From the NCBI GenBank assembly GCA_905221605.1, contig CAJNDS010002157.1:918001-982000 (forward strand): 64,000 nt of DNA, read 5' to 3'. A program made the translations under genes and the position numbers. Shown here piece by piece: positions 49,611 through 59,234 of this stretch; the stretch's first letter is position 1, and each line of letters opens with the position of its first letter. The notes beneath the pieces are model-generated. The model did no database searches. It saw nothing but the letters and a program-made list of their open reading frames with translations, and was not told where the DNA came from. Origin of the DNA: Symbiodinium natans. Taxonomy: Eukaryota > Sar > Dinophyceae > Suessiales > Symbiodiniaceae.

Positions 49611-49735
49611 ACCCTAAGCCCTAAGCCCTAAGCCCTAAGCCCTAAGCCCTAAGCCCTAAGCCCTAAGCCCTAAGCCCTAAGCCCTAAACCCTAAACCCTA
49701 AACTAAGCCCTAAGCCCTAAGCCCTAAGCCCAAAA
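49611..49735 (-). repeat. Homogenised variant array GCCCTAA
   Basis: About 10 identical variant units, three normal units, then variants again. Confidence 0.9.
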
Positions 49736-49756
49736 CCATCCCAGGCCCTAAAAACA

Positions 49757-49885
49757 CTAGGTTGGCCCTTAAAACCCTCTAAAACGCTGCTATCAATTCC
49801 TGAGTGACATCCTCTTGAACTCAACAGGGGAAAATATGAATTATCTCAAGGGCCTAGCTGGTAATCAATCATAAGCAGTAGGCCC
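49757..49885. repeat. Dispersed repeat H, copy 2
   Basis: Diverged match to 33222-33345. Confidence 0.6.
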
Positions 49886-49966
49886 CCAGGAGGATTACTC
49901 TAGCTAAACCCCTAAAACCCTAAACCCTAAACCCTAAACCCTAAACCCTAAACCCTAAACCCTTAC

Positions 49967-50083
49967 AGGGTCTTTGGCTTCCAAGGCGCATCGGTAGCCT
50001 CCTGCAGCATCACCGGCGGAAAATGGCCTCGGGCAGCGGGACGTCGCGCTGGCTTCCGGGGGTCTTGGGGCCTTCACTTCAAC
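49967..50083 (-). CDS. 39-codon exon VEVKAPRPPEASATSRCPRP with GTAAGG donor
   Basis: Continues FSAGDAAGGYRCALEAKDP to CCT|GTAAGG, which leads into TTTAGGG. High third-position G/C; acceptor uncertain. Confidence 0.5.
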
Positions 50084-50119
50084 CGTAAACCCTAAACCCT
50101 CAACCCTAAACCCTACACC

Positions 50120-50205
50120 CTAAGCCCTGTAACCCCTGAACCGCGAACTGAAGTCTACACCCCCTGCGAAAGCATTCAACAATTCCTTACGAACCGCCGA
50201 GACGC
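50120..50205 (-). CDS. Exon-like island, SVSAVRKELLNAFAGGVDFS frame
   Basis: Twenty-two or more codons after GGGTAG. Confidence 0.45.
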
Positions 50206-50247
50206 TACCCGCCCGAAACCCTAAACCCTAAACCCTAAACCCTCCTG

Positions 50248-50317
50248 CCGAGGCGCCGTTAGCTTCGACCCGGGACTCGGCCTCCGCTTGAAGGTCGATG
50301 CCTCAGAAGGTTTAGGG
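50248..50317 (-). CDS. Exon-like island, GIDLQAEAESRVEANGASAG frame
   Basis: Opens after TTCTGAG; charged helix with nearly all codons ending G/C; possible CAG|GAGGGT boundary. Confidence 0.45.
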
Positions 50318-50352
50318 CTTCTAGGGTATTTTGGCATAGGGTTTAGGGTTTA

Positions 50353-50510
50353 GGGTGGAAGCCATAAGCTGCATATAGGCAAGACTGCCTTCAAGACTGC
50401 CCCTAAGCCCTAAAGCCTAAAGCCCTTCAAGGGTTCAGGGTTTCAGGTGGGTGTGCGGGGTTCGGAGTCGTGTTGACAGGCCTTCGGAGCCCCTTTCAGC
50501 AATCAGCAAC
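50353..50510 (-). CDS. Two short exon-like islands
   Basis: 50440-50506 reads IAERGSEGLSTRLRTPHTH; 50353-50408 reads GSLEGSLAYMQLMAST. Both are short and weakly supported. Confidence 0.3.
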
Positions 50511-50611
50511 CCCAAACCCCACAAACCCCCTGAACCCTGAACCCTGACCCCTTCACCCTGAACCCTAAACCCTAAACCCTAAACCCTAAACCCTAAACTC
50601 TAAACCCTGAC

Positions 50612-50700
50612 CCCCCTTCCGAAGGTGCAGCGCGAGACCAGTAACCCTCCGACCGAGACGCGGTAGCTCAGCACCGCGTAGGAGCAGGGAAAGACCTCGC
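50612..50700 (-). CDS. Exon-like island, SYAVLSYRVSVGGLLVSRCT frame
   Basis: About 29 codons starting EVFPC, almost all with G/C third positions; beta-rich pattern. Not recognised. Confidence 0.5.
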
Positions 50701-51046
50701 TAGGTCTTTTTTCTTCGGAGCTCAGGGCACTTCAGGGTTGAGGCCTTGATTAGGGTTTAGGGCTTGGGGTTTAGGGTTAGGGTTTAGGGTTTAGGGTTTA
50801 GGGTTTAGGGTGGGTTTAGGGTTTAGGGTTTCGGGCTTCGGGGAGACACCTGGCAGTAGCAAACCCTAAACCCTAAACCCTCAATCCTTGGCCGTAAACT
50901 TACCCTGCAACCCTAAAATGTCCCGAAACCCTGCCACTCTGCACCCTGAACTCCCTAAACTTGCCCAACTAAAACTTACCATACCAACCCTAAACCCAAA
51001 ACCCAAAACCCAAAACCCTAAACCCTAAACCCTAAACCCCCTAAGC

Positions 51047-51153
51047 TCACAAATCCCCAACAGGTTTCCAGAGGGAAAAATCGAACTCTGCAGCCTCCAT
51101 GAGCAGCTCGAGATCTTTGAGGTTCTCTGAGAAGGCCCAGCGGATCTCCTTGG
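51047..51153 (-). CDS. Candidate last exon, 35 codons ending FSLWKPVGDL
   Basis: Reads YTPKEIRWAFSENLKDLELL then MEAAEFDF and ends TGA in unique sequence. Highly protein-like, with charged helices; probably the 3' end of the gene whose next exon up is 51538-51622. Confidence 0.57.
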
Positions 51154-51169
51154 GAGTATAATGTACAAT

Positions 51170-51360
51170 ATATGTACATGATATGTAGTCTGCAATATAT
51201 ATATATATATATTCTGCAAATAGATGCACTACAATAAATGTGTATTGTATATTCAAAGTATACCTATATCTGTACACATATATGTATATACATACATGTC
51301 TGTGTGTGTGTGTGTGTGTGGGTGGGTTTGTGTGTGTGTGTGTGTGTGTGTGCTTTTTTT
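51170..51360. repeat. AT and GT/TG microsatellites
   Basis: TA repeat at 51195-51212, TATGTA repeat at 51276-51296, and (TG)n at 51299-51352. Frames crossing them are artefacts. Confidence 0.9.
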
Positions 51361-51537
51361 CGAGCCGGGTTTCATTCGGACTGCTCAACGCGCTTCATTT
51401 CTCTTCAAAACTCCCCAAAAAGCACCCAAAAGCACCCAAAAAGCACCCAAAAACACCCCAAACACCCTGCAGCACCCTAAACCCAAACCCGAAGCACCCC
51501 AAACACCCCAAACACCCGAAACCCTAAACCCTAAACC

Positions 51538-51622
51538 CTCTAAGGTCCTTGAAGCCCACCACTCGCGCATCATCTGTCGGGTTCAGCTCCCCCAGGACAC
51601 GGAGCTGGTAGGAGCAAAGCAG
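51538..51622 (-). CDS. Exon YQLRVLGELNPTDDARVVGF with GCAG acceptor
   Basis: Opens after GGTCGCAG in phase 0 (LLCSYQLRV) and reads 28 codons to KDLR. Excellent codon use. Confidence 0.55.
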
Positions 51623-51783
51623 CTGCGACCTTCGTAGGGTTGAGGGTTGAGGGTTGAGGGTTTAGGGTTTAGGGTTGAGGGTTTAGGGGTTTAGGGGTTT
51701 AGGGGTTTAGGGGTTTGGGGTTGAGGGTTTAGGCTGCAGCGGTTCGGTGTTTTATGTGCGGGTTGGGGTTAAACGACTTAAGT

Positions 51784-51851
51784 TTGTTCTTTCAACGCTG
51801 CAGGCCACGTGTGCTGTGGACTGGATTCGGATGCTCTTGCTCTAAACATCT
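51784..51851 (-). CDS. Short frame, MFRARASESSPQHTWPAALK then stop
   Basis: Twenty-three codons to TAA. Confidence 0.33.
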
Positions 51852-52185
51852 CTACACCCTAAACTCCCGACCCTGAGGGCTTGGACTCCTGGGTGTAGGG
51901 TTAAGGGTTTAGGGTTAAGGGCGAGGGGTTGCGGGTTTAGGGTTTCTGGACCCTGCCCCATGAGCCTAAACTCTGCACTTTGCACCCGGACCCTCAACCC
52001 TAAACCCTAAACCCTAAACCCTAAACCCCTCAACCCTAAACCCTAAACCCTAAACCCCTCAACCCTAAACCCTCAACCCTAAGCTTTAAACCCTCACACC
52101 TACAAGTTTGAACCTTATAGACCTAAACCCAAGATTCCAAACTGTTCATCCCTCAACTCCGAGCCCTAAACCGCAAACTCGACAC

Positions 52186-52345
52186 CCTAAACCCTAAACC
52201 CTAAACCCTAAACCCTAAACCCTAAACCCTAAACCCTAAACCCTAAACCCTAAACCCTAAACCCCAAGCCCCCAAGCCCCTAAACCCTAAACCCTAAACC
52301 CCTCAACCCTAAACCCTAAACCCTAAACCCCAACCCTGAACCAAC
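52186..52345 (-). repeat. CCCTAAA array, about 20 units
   Basis: A pure run (52186-52262) followed by variant units. Confidence 0.95.
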
Positions 52346-52440
52346 AAGATGCCGTTGCCAGAGGAGCGGCCAGTTTAACTCCGGGCTCTGTCGCCAGGCC
52401 ATGTAGTCCCCCTTGTCCCGGTACCTTACGGGCTGAGTTG
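52333..52440 (-). CDS. Exon-like island, RDKGDYMAWRQSPELNWPLL frame
   Basis: About 30 codons to WQRHL; G/C third positions, left CCCTAAA and right TTTAGGG. Confidence 0.5.
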
Positions 52441-52589
52441 AGGGTTTGGGGTTTAGGGTTTAATTTCGGTTCAGGGTTTAGGGTTTAGGGTTTAGGGTTT
52501 AGGGTTCAGGGTGTAGGGTTTAGGGTTCAAAGGGCTTCAGGGGCTTAAAGGCTTGAGAGGTTCAAGAGCTCGATTGGGTCTAAGGTTCA

Positions 52590-52790
52590 GGGGGGTTCGG
52601 CGTTGGGGGTTTCTACGGCTTCAAGACCCAAACGGGTCAAAGCGATAGGCGCAATGCTAAGACCCAAAGAAGATAAAATTTGGCTAAGGTACCCTGGCTT
52701 GAAGATGGGCGATAGAGGACTTTCAAACTCTGTGTTGGCCTCCGCTAGGGGCCTTCACATACCGAACTTGGGGGCCGCGAAAACATTGTC
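52590..52790 (-). CDS. Two blocks joined by an 18-base GT-AG gap
   Basis: After CACGCAG, DNVFAAPKF ends at G|GTATGT. Eighteen bases on, after CCCCTAG, the frame continues AEANTEFESPLSPIFKPGYL to VETPNAEPP and stop. The phases match if the 18 bases are spliced out; read through, they add one TGA. Either a very short intron or a single-stop pseudogene. Confidence 0.5.
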
Positions 52791-52861
52791 CTGCGTGGTG
52801 TTTCCAGTTCACAACACCTGACCTTGTCAAACCCGAAACCCTCAACCCCAAACCCTGAACC

Positions 52862-52907
52862 CCCAGCCAAAAGAGTTGGCCGCATGTCGGGACTTTCAGG
52901 ATAGGCT
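52862..52907 (-). CDS. Short island, YPESPDMRPTLLAGG frame
   Basis: Opens after GGTTAG; 15 codons. Confidence 0.3.
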
Positions 52908-53019
52908 AACCCTAACTAAACCCGAAACCCTAAACCCATGCACCCAAACACCGCAAACACCCCTACAACTCTGAGGGCCCAAACACCCCTACAACTCTTA
53001 GGGCTGACGCCCGGAAAAC

Positions 53020-53102
53020 CTGAAACCCCTGTGCGCCCAAGCTGCTCCTCTAAGGCACTGCCTCTCTTCACGGCGAGGTCGTAGACTGTCTCCCACATGC
53101 CC
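53020..53102 (-). CDS. Exon GMWETVYDLAVKRGSALEEQ
   Basis: Opens after TTTGCTACAG; about 27 codons to LGRTGVSGF, and the frame stays open to 52916. Strong acceptor and helical sequence. Confidence 0.52.
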
Positions 53103-53156
53103 CTGTAGCAAAAGGGTTTAGGGTTTAGGGTTTAGGGTTTAGGGTTTAGGGTTTAG

Positions 53157-53385
53157 GGTTCTTAATGCACCCTGGTACTAAGGACCCCCCAAAAAAGGGA
53201 CTCGGTTTTAGAGAACACCCGTATGCACAACATTATTTTCTAGGGTATGGAAGTTGTAGGGAAGCTTTGGAGCTTTAGGGAGTATCGACTGGTTCTTAAG
53301 GCACCCTTGTAATAAGAACCCCCAAAAAAGACCCTAATTTAGCGAATTACCCGTATGCAGAAGTAACATTGTATTCTAGAGTCCT
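53157..53385 (+). repeat. Duplicated 95-base unit
   Basis: GGTTCTTAATGCACCCTGGT at 53157 and GGTTCTTAAGGCACCCTTGT at 53291 start diverged copies, each with CCCCCAAAAAA and ACCCGTATGCA blocks. Confidence 0.8.
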
Positions 53386-53761
53386 TGAGGCAGGCCCCCC
53401 TGGAACCCTGACCCTACGACGTGGCTTCGTGTGCGAGCTTGAAGTCTAAGGTTTAGAGGGTTATCTCTTTTTGTGGAAGGGGGGGGGGGGGAGAGGGAGG
53501 GTTCCTGGGTGACCTTTTTCTTACACTTTTGCCCTTGCGGAGGAAGCCCCCCCCCCCCACCAGAATGCCTTTTTGCCCTTGACTCCGCGTGGGACCCTCC
53601 GCAGAACCCCCCGTAAAAACCCCCTGACAACTCTCCCTGGCATTCTTTGCAAGAGTTTTTGTCCCTGAGCGCCTTTGCCTTTCTCTCCAAGGTTCGCGGC
53701 TTGAGCTCGGAGCCTCTTAAATTCGGCCGCTCCCCCATGCACAGCCGTGTCAGGACCACTA
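53376..53761 (-). CDS. Long open block, up to 127 codons
   Basis: Opens after CCATATAG with VVLTRLCMGERPNLRGSELK, then RKAKALRDKNSCKECQGE and a Gly-rich stretch. G and C runs (53477-53491, 53548-53558) interrupt it and another minus frame is open, so only the first 60 or so codons look reliable. CKEC could be half of a zinc site. Confidence 0.42.
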
Positions 53762-53778
53762 TATGGCAGGTTCCTCAG

Positions 53779-54043
53779 ATGATTATTCGTGGATGACTTA
53801 GCGCCCTGTCAGGGGCTCGTTGTCTCGTTTTGCCGCGTCTTCGGCCCTTCCAAGCTACCTGGGAGGCATCAGGGGCCCGGGACGGCCAGCATCACCAGCA
53901 TACCTTCGTTTCCTTAGCGGGTTCGGGCGGTTTTGTGGCTCCGAAAACACGTGAAACTGCCGTAAAAACCGTGCATTTTTATGTGCTGTCCATTTTTTGG
54001 TGAAAACAATCGCCATCATGAGCATTTGGGTGCGCGAGCGCAA
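53779..54043 (-). CDS. Two basic coding blocks with possible intron
   Basis: 53915-54043 reads RSRTQMLMMAIVFTKKWTAH and on to NPLRKRR with a GTATGC donor. 53779-53862 reads AWKGRRRGKTRQRAPDRALS after CAGGTAG. Both are very basic; joining them is inference. Confidence 0.42.
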
Positions 54044-54067
54044 ACCCTAAACCCTTAACCCTTAACC

Positions 54068-54130
54068 CTAAACCCTAAACCGAGCATCAGCTGGGGGTCC
54101 TTGGCGGCCTCGGCGCTTCAGAGAGTCCGG
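54068..54130 (-). CDS. Short island, AEAAKDPQLML frame
   Basis: After CTCTGAAG; nearly all codons end G/C, but it is short and the plus strand is open. Confidence 0.35.
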   Translation of the reverse strand, partial: PDSLKRRGRQGPPADARFRV

Positions 54131-54351
54131 GGCGCCGCGTGCATTTTCAACCTCGTACCCCTGGACACCTCGCAACCTTGAGGCAGTGACCGACCCATGA
54201 CTTAGGGTTTCTTGGGTTTAGGTCTTATAGGATTTTGGGGCCTATAGGGCTTACGCCTTTCGGGTTTTAGGAAACTGTGGGGGGTTTAGGGCTAGAAGGT
54301 GAACCCTGAACCCTAATAACCCTAAACCCTAAACCCTAAACCCTAAACCCT

Positions 54352-54447
54352 CGTGCAATTGCAGTCCCGACGGCTGGTTCTCACCCATCAGCTCGAAGCC
54401 AGGTAGTGCGTTGAGCATCTCCTTAGCCACTGGCCACGCCACCCCAG
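54352..54447 (-). CDS. Exon-like island, AWPVAKEMLNALPGFELMGE frame
   Basis: About 30 codons to NQPSGLQLHEG, strong codon bias; left CCCTAAA, right TTTAGGG. Confidence 0.52.
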
Positions 54448-54484
54448 TTTAGGGTTTCAGGGTTTTAGGGTTTAGGGTTTAGGT

Positions 54485-54672
54485 TGTCGGGATCTGGGTT
54501 CCCTTGTCAAAGTCTCCGGTGAAATTCCCAAAAAGGTTTAGGGTTAATTTCTAACCCTCAAGCGTAAAGCTGCTTCAGCACTATCATTGACGTATGGTCC
54601 CTTGTCAGTAGAACCGACTGAAACCACATCTGGGTCACTATAAGCCTCCGTAGCTCCGCTTGAGCCCAGGAC
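54485..54672 (-). CDS. 42-codon block plus a following short island
   Basis: 54546-54672 opens after CTTAG and reads LGSSGATEAYSDPDVVSVGS, TDKGPYVNDSAEAALRLR, then TAA. 54485-54530 reads GNFTGDFDKGTQIPTT. The first is well supported by length and composition. Confidence 0.48.
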
Positions 54673-54704
54673 CTAAGCCCTGAACCCCATAAGACCTAAA
54701 CCCA

Positions 54705-54755
54705 CCCTGGTCCCTAGACTTGGCTAGATAGATGGCTTTGGTGGCCTCCTCTTAG
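54705..54755 (-). CDS. Short island, EEATKAIYLAKSRDQGGF frame
   Basis: After GCTAAG; about 18 codons. Confidence 0.35.
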
Positions 54756-54837
54756 CTTAGGGTTTAGGGTTTGGGGTTTAGGGCCGGTTTAGGGTCTCGG
54801 GTTTAGGGTTTAAGGTTTACCCTAAACCCTACACCCT

Positions 54838-54972
54838 AATGAGGGGAATCCTGGATAGTCAGGCTCTGATCCGTCCAGGCTCCAGGACCGTGGTGGAGCC
54901 ACTTCTGCCCGGGCTAACCTTTGCATGCGAGTGCGGGGGGAGGAGGCCACAGGGAGACGGGTTGAGGACTGC
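54838..54972 (-). CDS. 45-codon block, SSTRLPVASSPRTRMQRLAR
   Basis: Opens after GGTGCAG and stays open to WSLDGSEPDYPGFPSL. The plus strand is also open for about 50 codons. Confidence 0.42.
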
Positions 54973-55006
54973 ACCCTTATGGTTTAGGGTTTAGGGTGCT
55001 GCTTAC

Positions 55007-55163
55007 CTAGCACAAATAACCTACTAACTTGGGGGGTACTTGTCTTACTGCGAATCGGGAACAGTGCAATCTCGTGCTTGGGTGTCAGGGATCGGGGCTC
55101 TCCTTTTGGTGGTAGCCCCCGGAACACCAAAAAAGAGGCAAAAGAGGCAGCGCCTGGGGCTTC
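55007..55163 (-). CDS. 52-codon exon with acceptor and GTAAGC donor
   Basis: Opens after GACCTAG with EAPGAASFASFLVFRGLPPK, continues GEPRSLTPKHEIALFPIRSK and ends at CTAG|GTAAGC. Both sites and the frame agree over 157 bases. A plus-strand frame (55040-55222) is probably the shadow. Confidence 0.55.
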
Positions 55164-55284
55164 CTAGGTCTTCCCTAGAAAAGGAACTTGGTAGCCCAGT
55201 GACCCTAAACCCTAAACCCTAAACCCTAATCCCTAAACCCTACACCCTCAGCCCTACTGGGTGATGAAGGCTTTTCTAGGGAAC

Positions 55285-55400
55285 CTGGAAGCCCAACAAA
55301 AGGCGAAAGCCTACGGAGGGAAAATGGTCCCAATTTTGGGGGTTCTCTTTGGTCCTCATCCTGGTCTGTGCCTGAACCTCCAGGGTTCGTTTGGGTCCTT
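55285..55400 (-). CDS. Exon-like island, TLEVQAQTRMRTKENPQNWD frame
   Basis: About 37 codons to HFPSVGFRLLLGFQ with a CAG|GTTCCC boundary. A plus-strand ATG frame covers the same bases. Confidence 0.42.
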
Positions 55401-55424
55401 AAGCCTAGGGCTTAGGCTGCGTCA

Positions 55425-55525
55425 CAGCGGCCACCCACACAGCTGGCACGCAGCGGTCCTGGCGGCTTCGCGCCCGGTTGTTCCCATACTTCTTTACCGA
55501 AGATTGGAGGTTGTCGGATTGAGGG
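55425..55525 (-). CDS. Exon-like island, VKKYGNNRARSRQDRCVPAV frame
   Basis: About 32 codons with G/C third positions; a second minus frame (IRQPPIFGKEVWEQPGAK) is also open. Confidence 0.38.
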
Positions 55526-55991
55526 TTTAGGGCTTCAGTGGTCCTCCGGGTTCTTTCACACTGGAGAGAGCTTGAGGGTGTTTAGGTTGTTTTGGGGATT
55601 CAGGGGTTGTGTGGTGCTGAATTTCAATATTCACCGAAATTAAGGAAATGAAGAGAAACTAGCTGAAATTAAGGATTCTGCTTTGGGAGACTATTCCAAA
55701 AAACAATGAAACCAGCATCTGTCGAAATGCTTTGAAACAACAATGTAAACCCAACGCAACACGATAAACTTAGCATGTCGACATGTTCCTTGGGGCTTGG
55801 GGGAGGGGGGGAACCAAGAGCAAGGATGGCTGTTTCCCCTCATCGTCCATCTGTACGTCTAGCTGAAGCTAAGGACGGAGGGCAGGGAGGGAGGAAGAGA
55901 TGGAAGGAGGGAGGGGAGGGAGGGAGGGGGGGATGGAAGGAGATAAATAGAAACAGAGAGAGTCAGACGTCAGAGAGAAGGAGAGAGAGAG

Positions 55992-56026
<35 letters not shown>

Positions 56027-56554
56027 ACGAAAGAAAAATCAAAAGAAAGAAAAGAAAGAAATAAAGCAAGAAGGAAACAGACAGAGAGATAGAGAGAGAG
56101 CAGCCCAATATGTCCACACTTGTCAGTCAGCACTGATAGAGTCGGGTCGTCGCCAGAGTCGAAACACTGACTCTTTGAGTCACTGAGTAAACTGAGCAAG
56201 CCCAGCCCCTAACCCTGCTAAGCATGACTGCCCTACACCCCCACTCACTCCCGCACTCCACCCCAGCCAACGACCGCCCCCCTGCCACCCCCACCACCCC
56301 ACCACCCCCGCACCCCGCGCAGCGGAGAAAAAAGTTGTGGGTTCAAAGGGCAACCAGTGGGGGGGGGGTGGGGGCGGAAGGGGGAGAGAGGGAATAACAG
56401 AGAGGCCAGCCCCACGCAGCGGAGGAAAAAATTGTGGGTTCAAAGGGCAACCAGTGGGGGGGGGTCGGAAGGGGGAGAGAGGGAATAACAGAGGCCAGCC
56501 CCGCGCAGCGGAGAAAAAATGGCCGATTGGGGGCCGAGACCTGCCTGCATGATT

Positions 56555-58248
56555 CCTTAATTTCAGCTCCCGTTTTTTTTCAATTTAAAAAAAAAACTGA
56601 AATTAAGAACTGGGTTACATGGCCACAATTCCTGACACCAGCTGCAAAATCCTTAATTTCAGCTCCGTTTTTTTTATAAAAAAACGGAACTGAAATTAAG
56701 GAATTTTGTTTCCTGAGTTTCAGCGGTCCAAGTGGTGATTCCTTAATTTCAGCTCCGTTTTTTTTTATATAAAAAATGAAACTGAAATTAAGAACTGGGT
56801 TACATGGCCACAATTCCTGATCCAAGCTGCAAAATCCTTAATTTCAGCTCCTTTTTTTTATAAAAAAAATGGAACTGAAATTAAGGAGTTTTTTTCCTGA
56901 AAATTCCTGGCATCAACTGCAAAATCCTTAATTTCAGCTCCGTTTTTTAATAAAAAAATGGAACTGAAATTAAGCTCCGTTTTTTTTTATAAAAAAATGG
57001 AACTGAAATTAAGGAGTTTTTTCTCCTGAAATCTCCTGGCACCAGCTGCCAAATCCTTAATTTCAGCTCCGTTTTTTTATAAAAAAATGGAACTGAAATT
57101 AAGGAGTTTTTTCTCCTGAAAATTCCTGGCATCAACTGCAAAATCCTTAATTTCAGCTCCGTTTTTTTAAATAAAAAATGGAACTGAAATTAAGGAGTTT
57201 TTTCTCCTGAAAACTCCTGGCACCAGCTGCCAAATCCTTAATTTCAGCTCCATTTTTTTATAAAAAAACGGAGCTGGAATTAAGGTTTTTGGCATGCCGT
57301 TTTTCGTCTGATTTGCAGGAAAAACCTAGGTTTTTTACTCAAAATGCGGCATGCCGATTTTGCGCGGCATGCCGAATTTCGACCAAAACATCATGGAATT
57401 CATGGGTTTTTGAGATTATTTGCGACTGCCAAAATCCTTAATTTCAGCTCCGTTTTTTTATAACAAATGGAGCTGAAATTAAGGATTTGGCAGCTGGTGC
57501 CAGGAATTTTCAGGAGAAAAAGTTCCTTAATTTCAGTTCCATTTTTTATAAAAAAAGCGGAGCTGAAATTAAGGATTTTGCGGCTTGGATCAGGATTTGT
57601 GGCCATGTAACCCAGTTCTTAATTTCAGTTCCGTTTTTTAAAAAAACGGAGCTGAAATTAAGGATTTGGCAGCTGGCGCCAGGAATTCTCAGGAAACAAA
57701 ATTCCTTAATTTCAGCTCCGTTTTTTTATAAAAAAAACGGAGCTGAAATTAAGGGCACCCCCCCCCCCCGCGGACCCCCCACCCCCCGCGGACCCCCCAC
57801 CCCCTACTGCGCCCAGCCCCCGTCCTCCCCCCTCCTCCCCCGCCCCCCACCCCCTCCCCCCCCCACCCCGCACCCCGTGGCAGCAACTCCGAATTTCCAC
57901 GGCCATGCGGTGATTCCTTAATTTCAGCTCCGTTCTTTTATTACAAAAAAATGAAACTGAAATTAAGAACTGGGTTACATGGCCACAATTCCTGGTCCAA
58001 GCTGCAAAATCCTTAATTTCAGCTCCATTTTTTTATAAAAAAAAATGGAGCTGAAATTAAGGACTTTGCAGCTGGTGCCAGGAATTGTGGCCATGTATCC
58101 CAGTTCTTAATTTCAGTTTCTTTTTTTATAAAAAACGGAGCTGAAATTAAGGATTTTGCAGCTGGTGTCAGGAATTGTGGCCATGTAACCCAGTTCTTAA
58201 TTTCAGTTTCTTTTTTTATGAAAAAAAAACCGGAGCTGAAATTAAGGA
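56555..58248. repeat. Array of about 16 near-identical 50-base palindromes
   Basis: Each unit is CCTTAATTTCAGCTCCG, a T run, TA, an A run and the complement of the first block. Units start near 56555, 56650, 56741, 56835, 56926, 57054, 57144, 57236, 57434, 57523, 57618, 57702, 57914, 58010, 58105 and 58195; a partial unit is at 56975. Spacers (GGCAGCTGGTGCCAGGAATT type) are also repeated and inverted about the centre. Confidence 0.92.
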
Positions 58249-58809
58249 ATCAGGCAGGTCTCGGCATTTTTTCTCCGCTGCGCGGGGCTGGCCTCTGTTA
58301 TTCCCTCTCTCCCCCTTCCGACCTCCCCCCACTGGTTGCCCTTTGAACCCACAATTTTTTCCTCCGCTGCGCGGGGCTGGCCTCTCTGTTATTCCCTCTC
58401 TCCCCCTTCCGCCCCCACCACCCCCCCCACTGGTTGCCCTTTGAACCCACAACTTTTTTTTCTCCGCTGCGCGGGGTGCGGGGGTGGGGTGGTGGGGGTG
58501 GCAGGGGGGCGGTCGTTGGCTGGGGTGGAGTGCGGGAGGGTGAGTAGGGGTGTAGGGCAGTCATGTTTAGGAGGGTTAGGGGCTGGGCTTGCTCAGTTTA
58601 CTCAGTGACTCAAAAATTAGTGTTTCGACTCTGGCGACGACCCGACTCTATCAGTGCTGACTGACAAGAGAAAATGTGGACGTATTGGGCTGCTCTCTCT
58701 CCATCTCTCTATCTGTTTCCTTATTGCCTTCTTTCTTTCTTTTCTTTATTTCTCTTTTTCTTTCGTTCGTTCCTTCTTTTGTTCGTTCTTTCGTTTTTAG
58801 GTATGGTAC

Positions 58810-58899
58810 CGATGCCGAAGACTCCTTGAAACAGCGCTGCTTAATGGTAGGCTCAGGCACTCGAGCCAGCTTTTCACAGCTGCAATCATTGACATCAAT
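58810..58899 (-). CDS. Exon-like island, LARVPEPTIKQRCFKESSAS frame
   Basis: Opens after GATTTTAG with IDVNDCSCEK and reads 30 codons to TCG|GTACCA. It lies at the outer right edge of the foldback element; another minus frame is open. Confidence 0.4.
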
Positions 58900-58999
58900 C
58901 TAAAATCTGATCTCTCTCTGCAACGACGAACTGAAATCAGCCCACCTGAAAAAACCTTAATTTCAGCCCGTTTTTTTCTTGCAGTGAATTTAGAAATTT

Positions 59000-59078
59000 A
59001 GCATTGTGTGGCTTTAGGAATTAGGCACCCACTTGACAATGAATCCCTGAGTTGGAGGTTGTTTAGAACCTCCCACCC
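59000..59078 (-). CDS. Candidate last exon, NNLQLRDSLSSGCLIPKATQ then stop
   Basis: Twenty-five codons (from WEVL) to TAA, next to a run of about 20 C (59076-59095). Confidence 0.38.
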
Positions 59079-59129
59079 CCCCCCCCCCCCCCCCCGCCTA
59101 AACCCCAAACCCTACACCCTGAAGGCTAA

Positions 59130-59230
59130 ACAACCCTAAACCCTAAACCCTAAACCCTAAACCCTAAACCCTAAACCCTAAACCCTAAACCCTAAACCCT
59201 AAACCCTAAACCCTAAACCCTAAACCCTAA
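59130..59230 (-). repeat. CCCTAAA array, about 14 units
   Basis: Nearly perfect. Confidence 0.95.
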
Positions 59231-59234
59231 TGAG

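Larger units (their letters stand above)
55615..58980. mobile_element. 3.4 kb foldback element with palindrome array
   Basis: Long inverted arms (about 55985-56560 against 58245-58800) hold GA/TC microsatellites and GCGCGGGGCTGGCCTCTGTT-type blocks. Between them about 16 palindromes of 50 bases repeat. GGCATGCCG boxes at 57291, 57347 and 57365 mark the centre, and TTAATTTCAGC motifs also lie at both outer edges (about 55640-55680 and 58957). Frames inside are palindrome or low-complexity artefacts. Confidence 0.85.

Noticed and set aside
51224-51637. 137-codon plus-strand protein
   Set aside because: Runs through GT and CACCC(A) repeats; the coding-like islands there are on minus.
55775-56199. 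Charged Lys/Arg/Glu protein, or Ser/Leu/Phe protein on the other strand
   Set aside because: Translation of GA-rich microsatellite inside the foldback arm.
56580-57921. Several frames with repeated ISVPFFYKKNGAEIK
   Set aside because: These are translations of the palindrome array; each repeats on both strands.
56555-58248. CRISPR array
   Set aside because: Units are palindromes with repeated, inverted spacers in a eukaryotic setting; no Cas genes.
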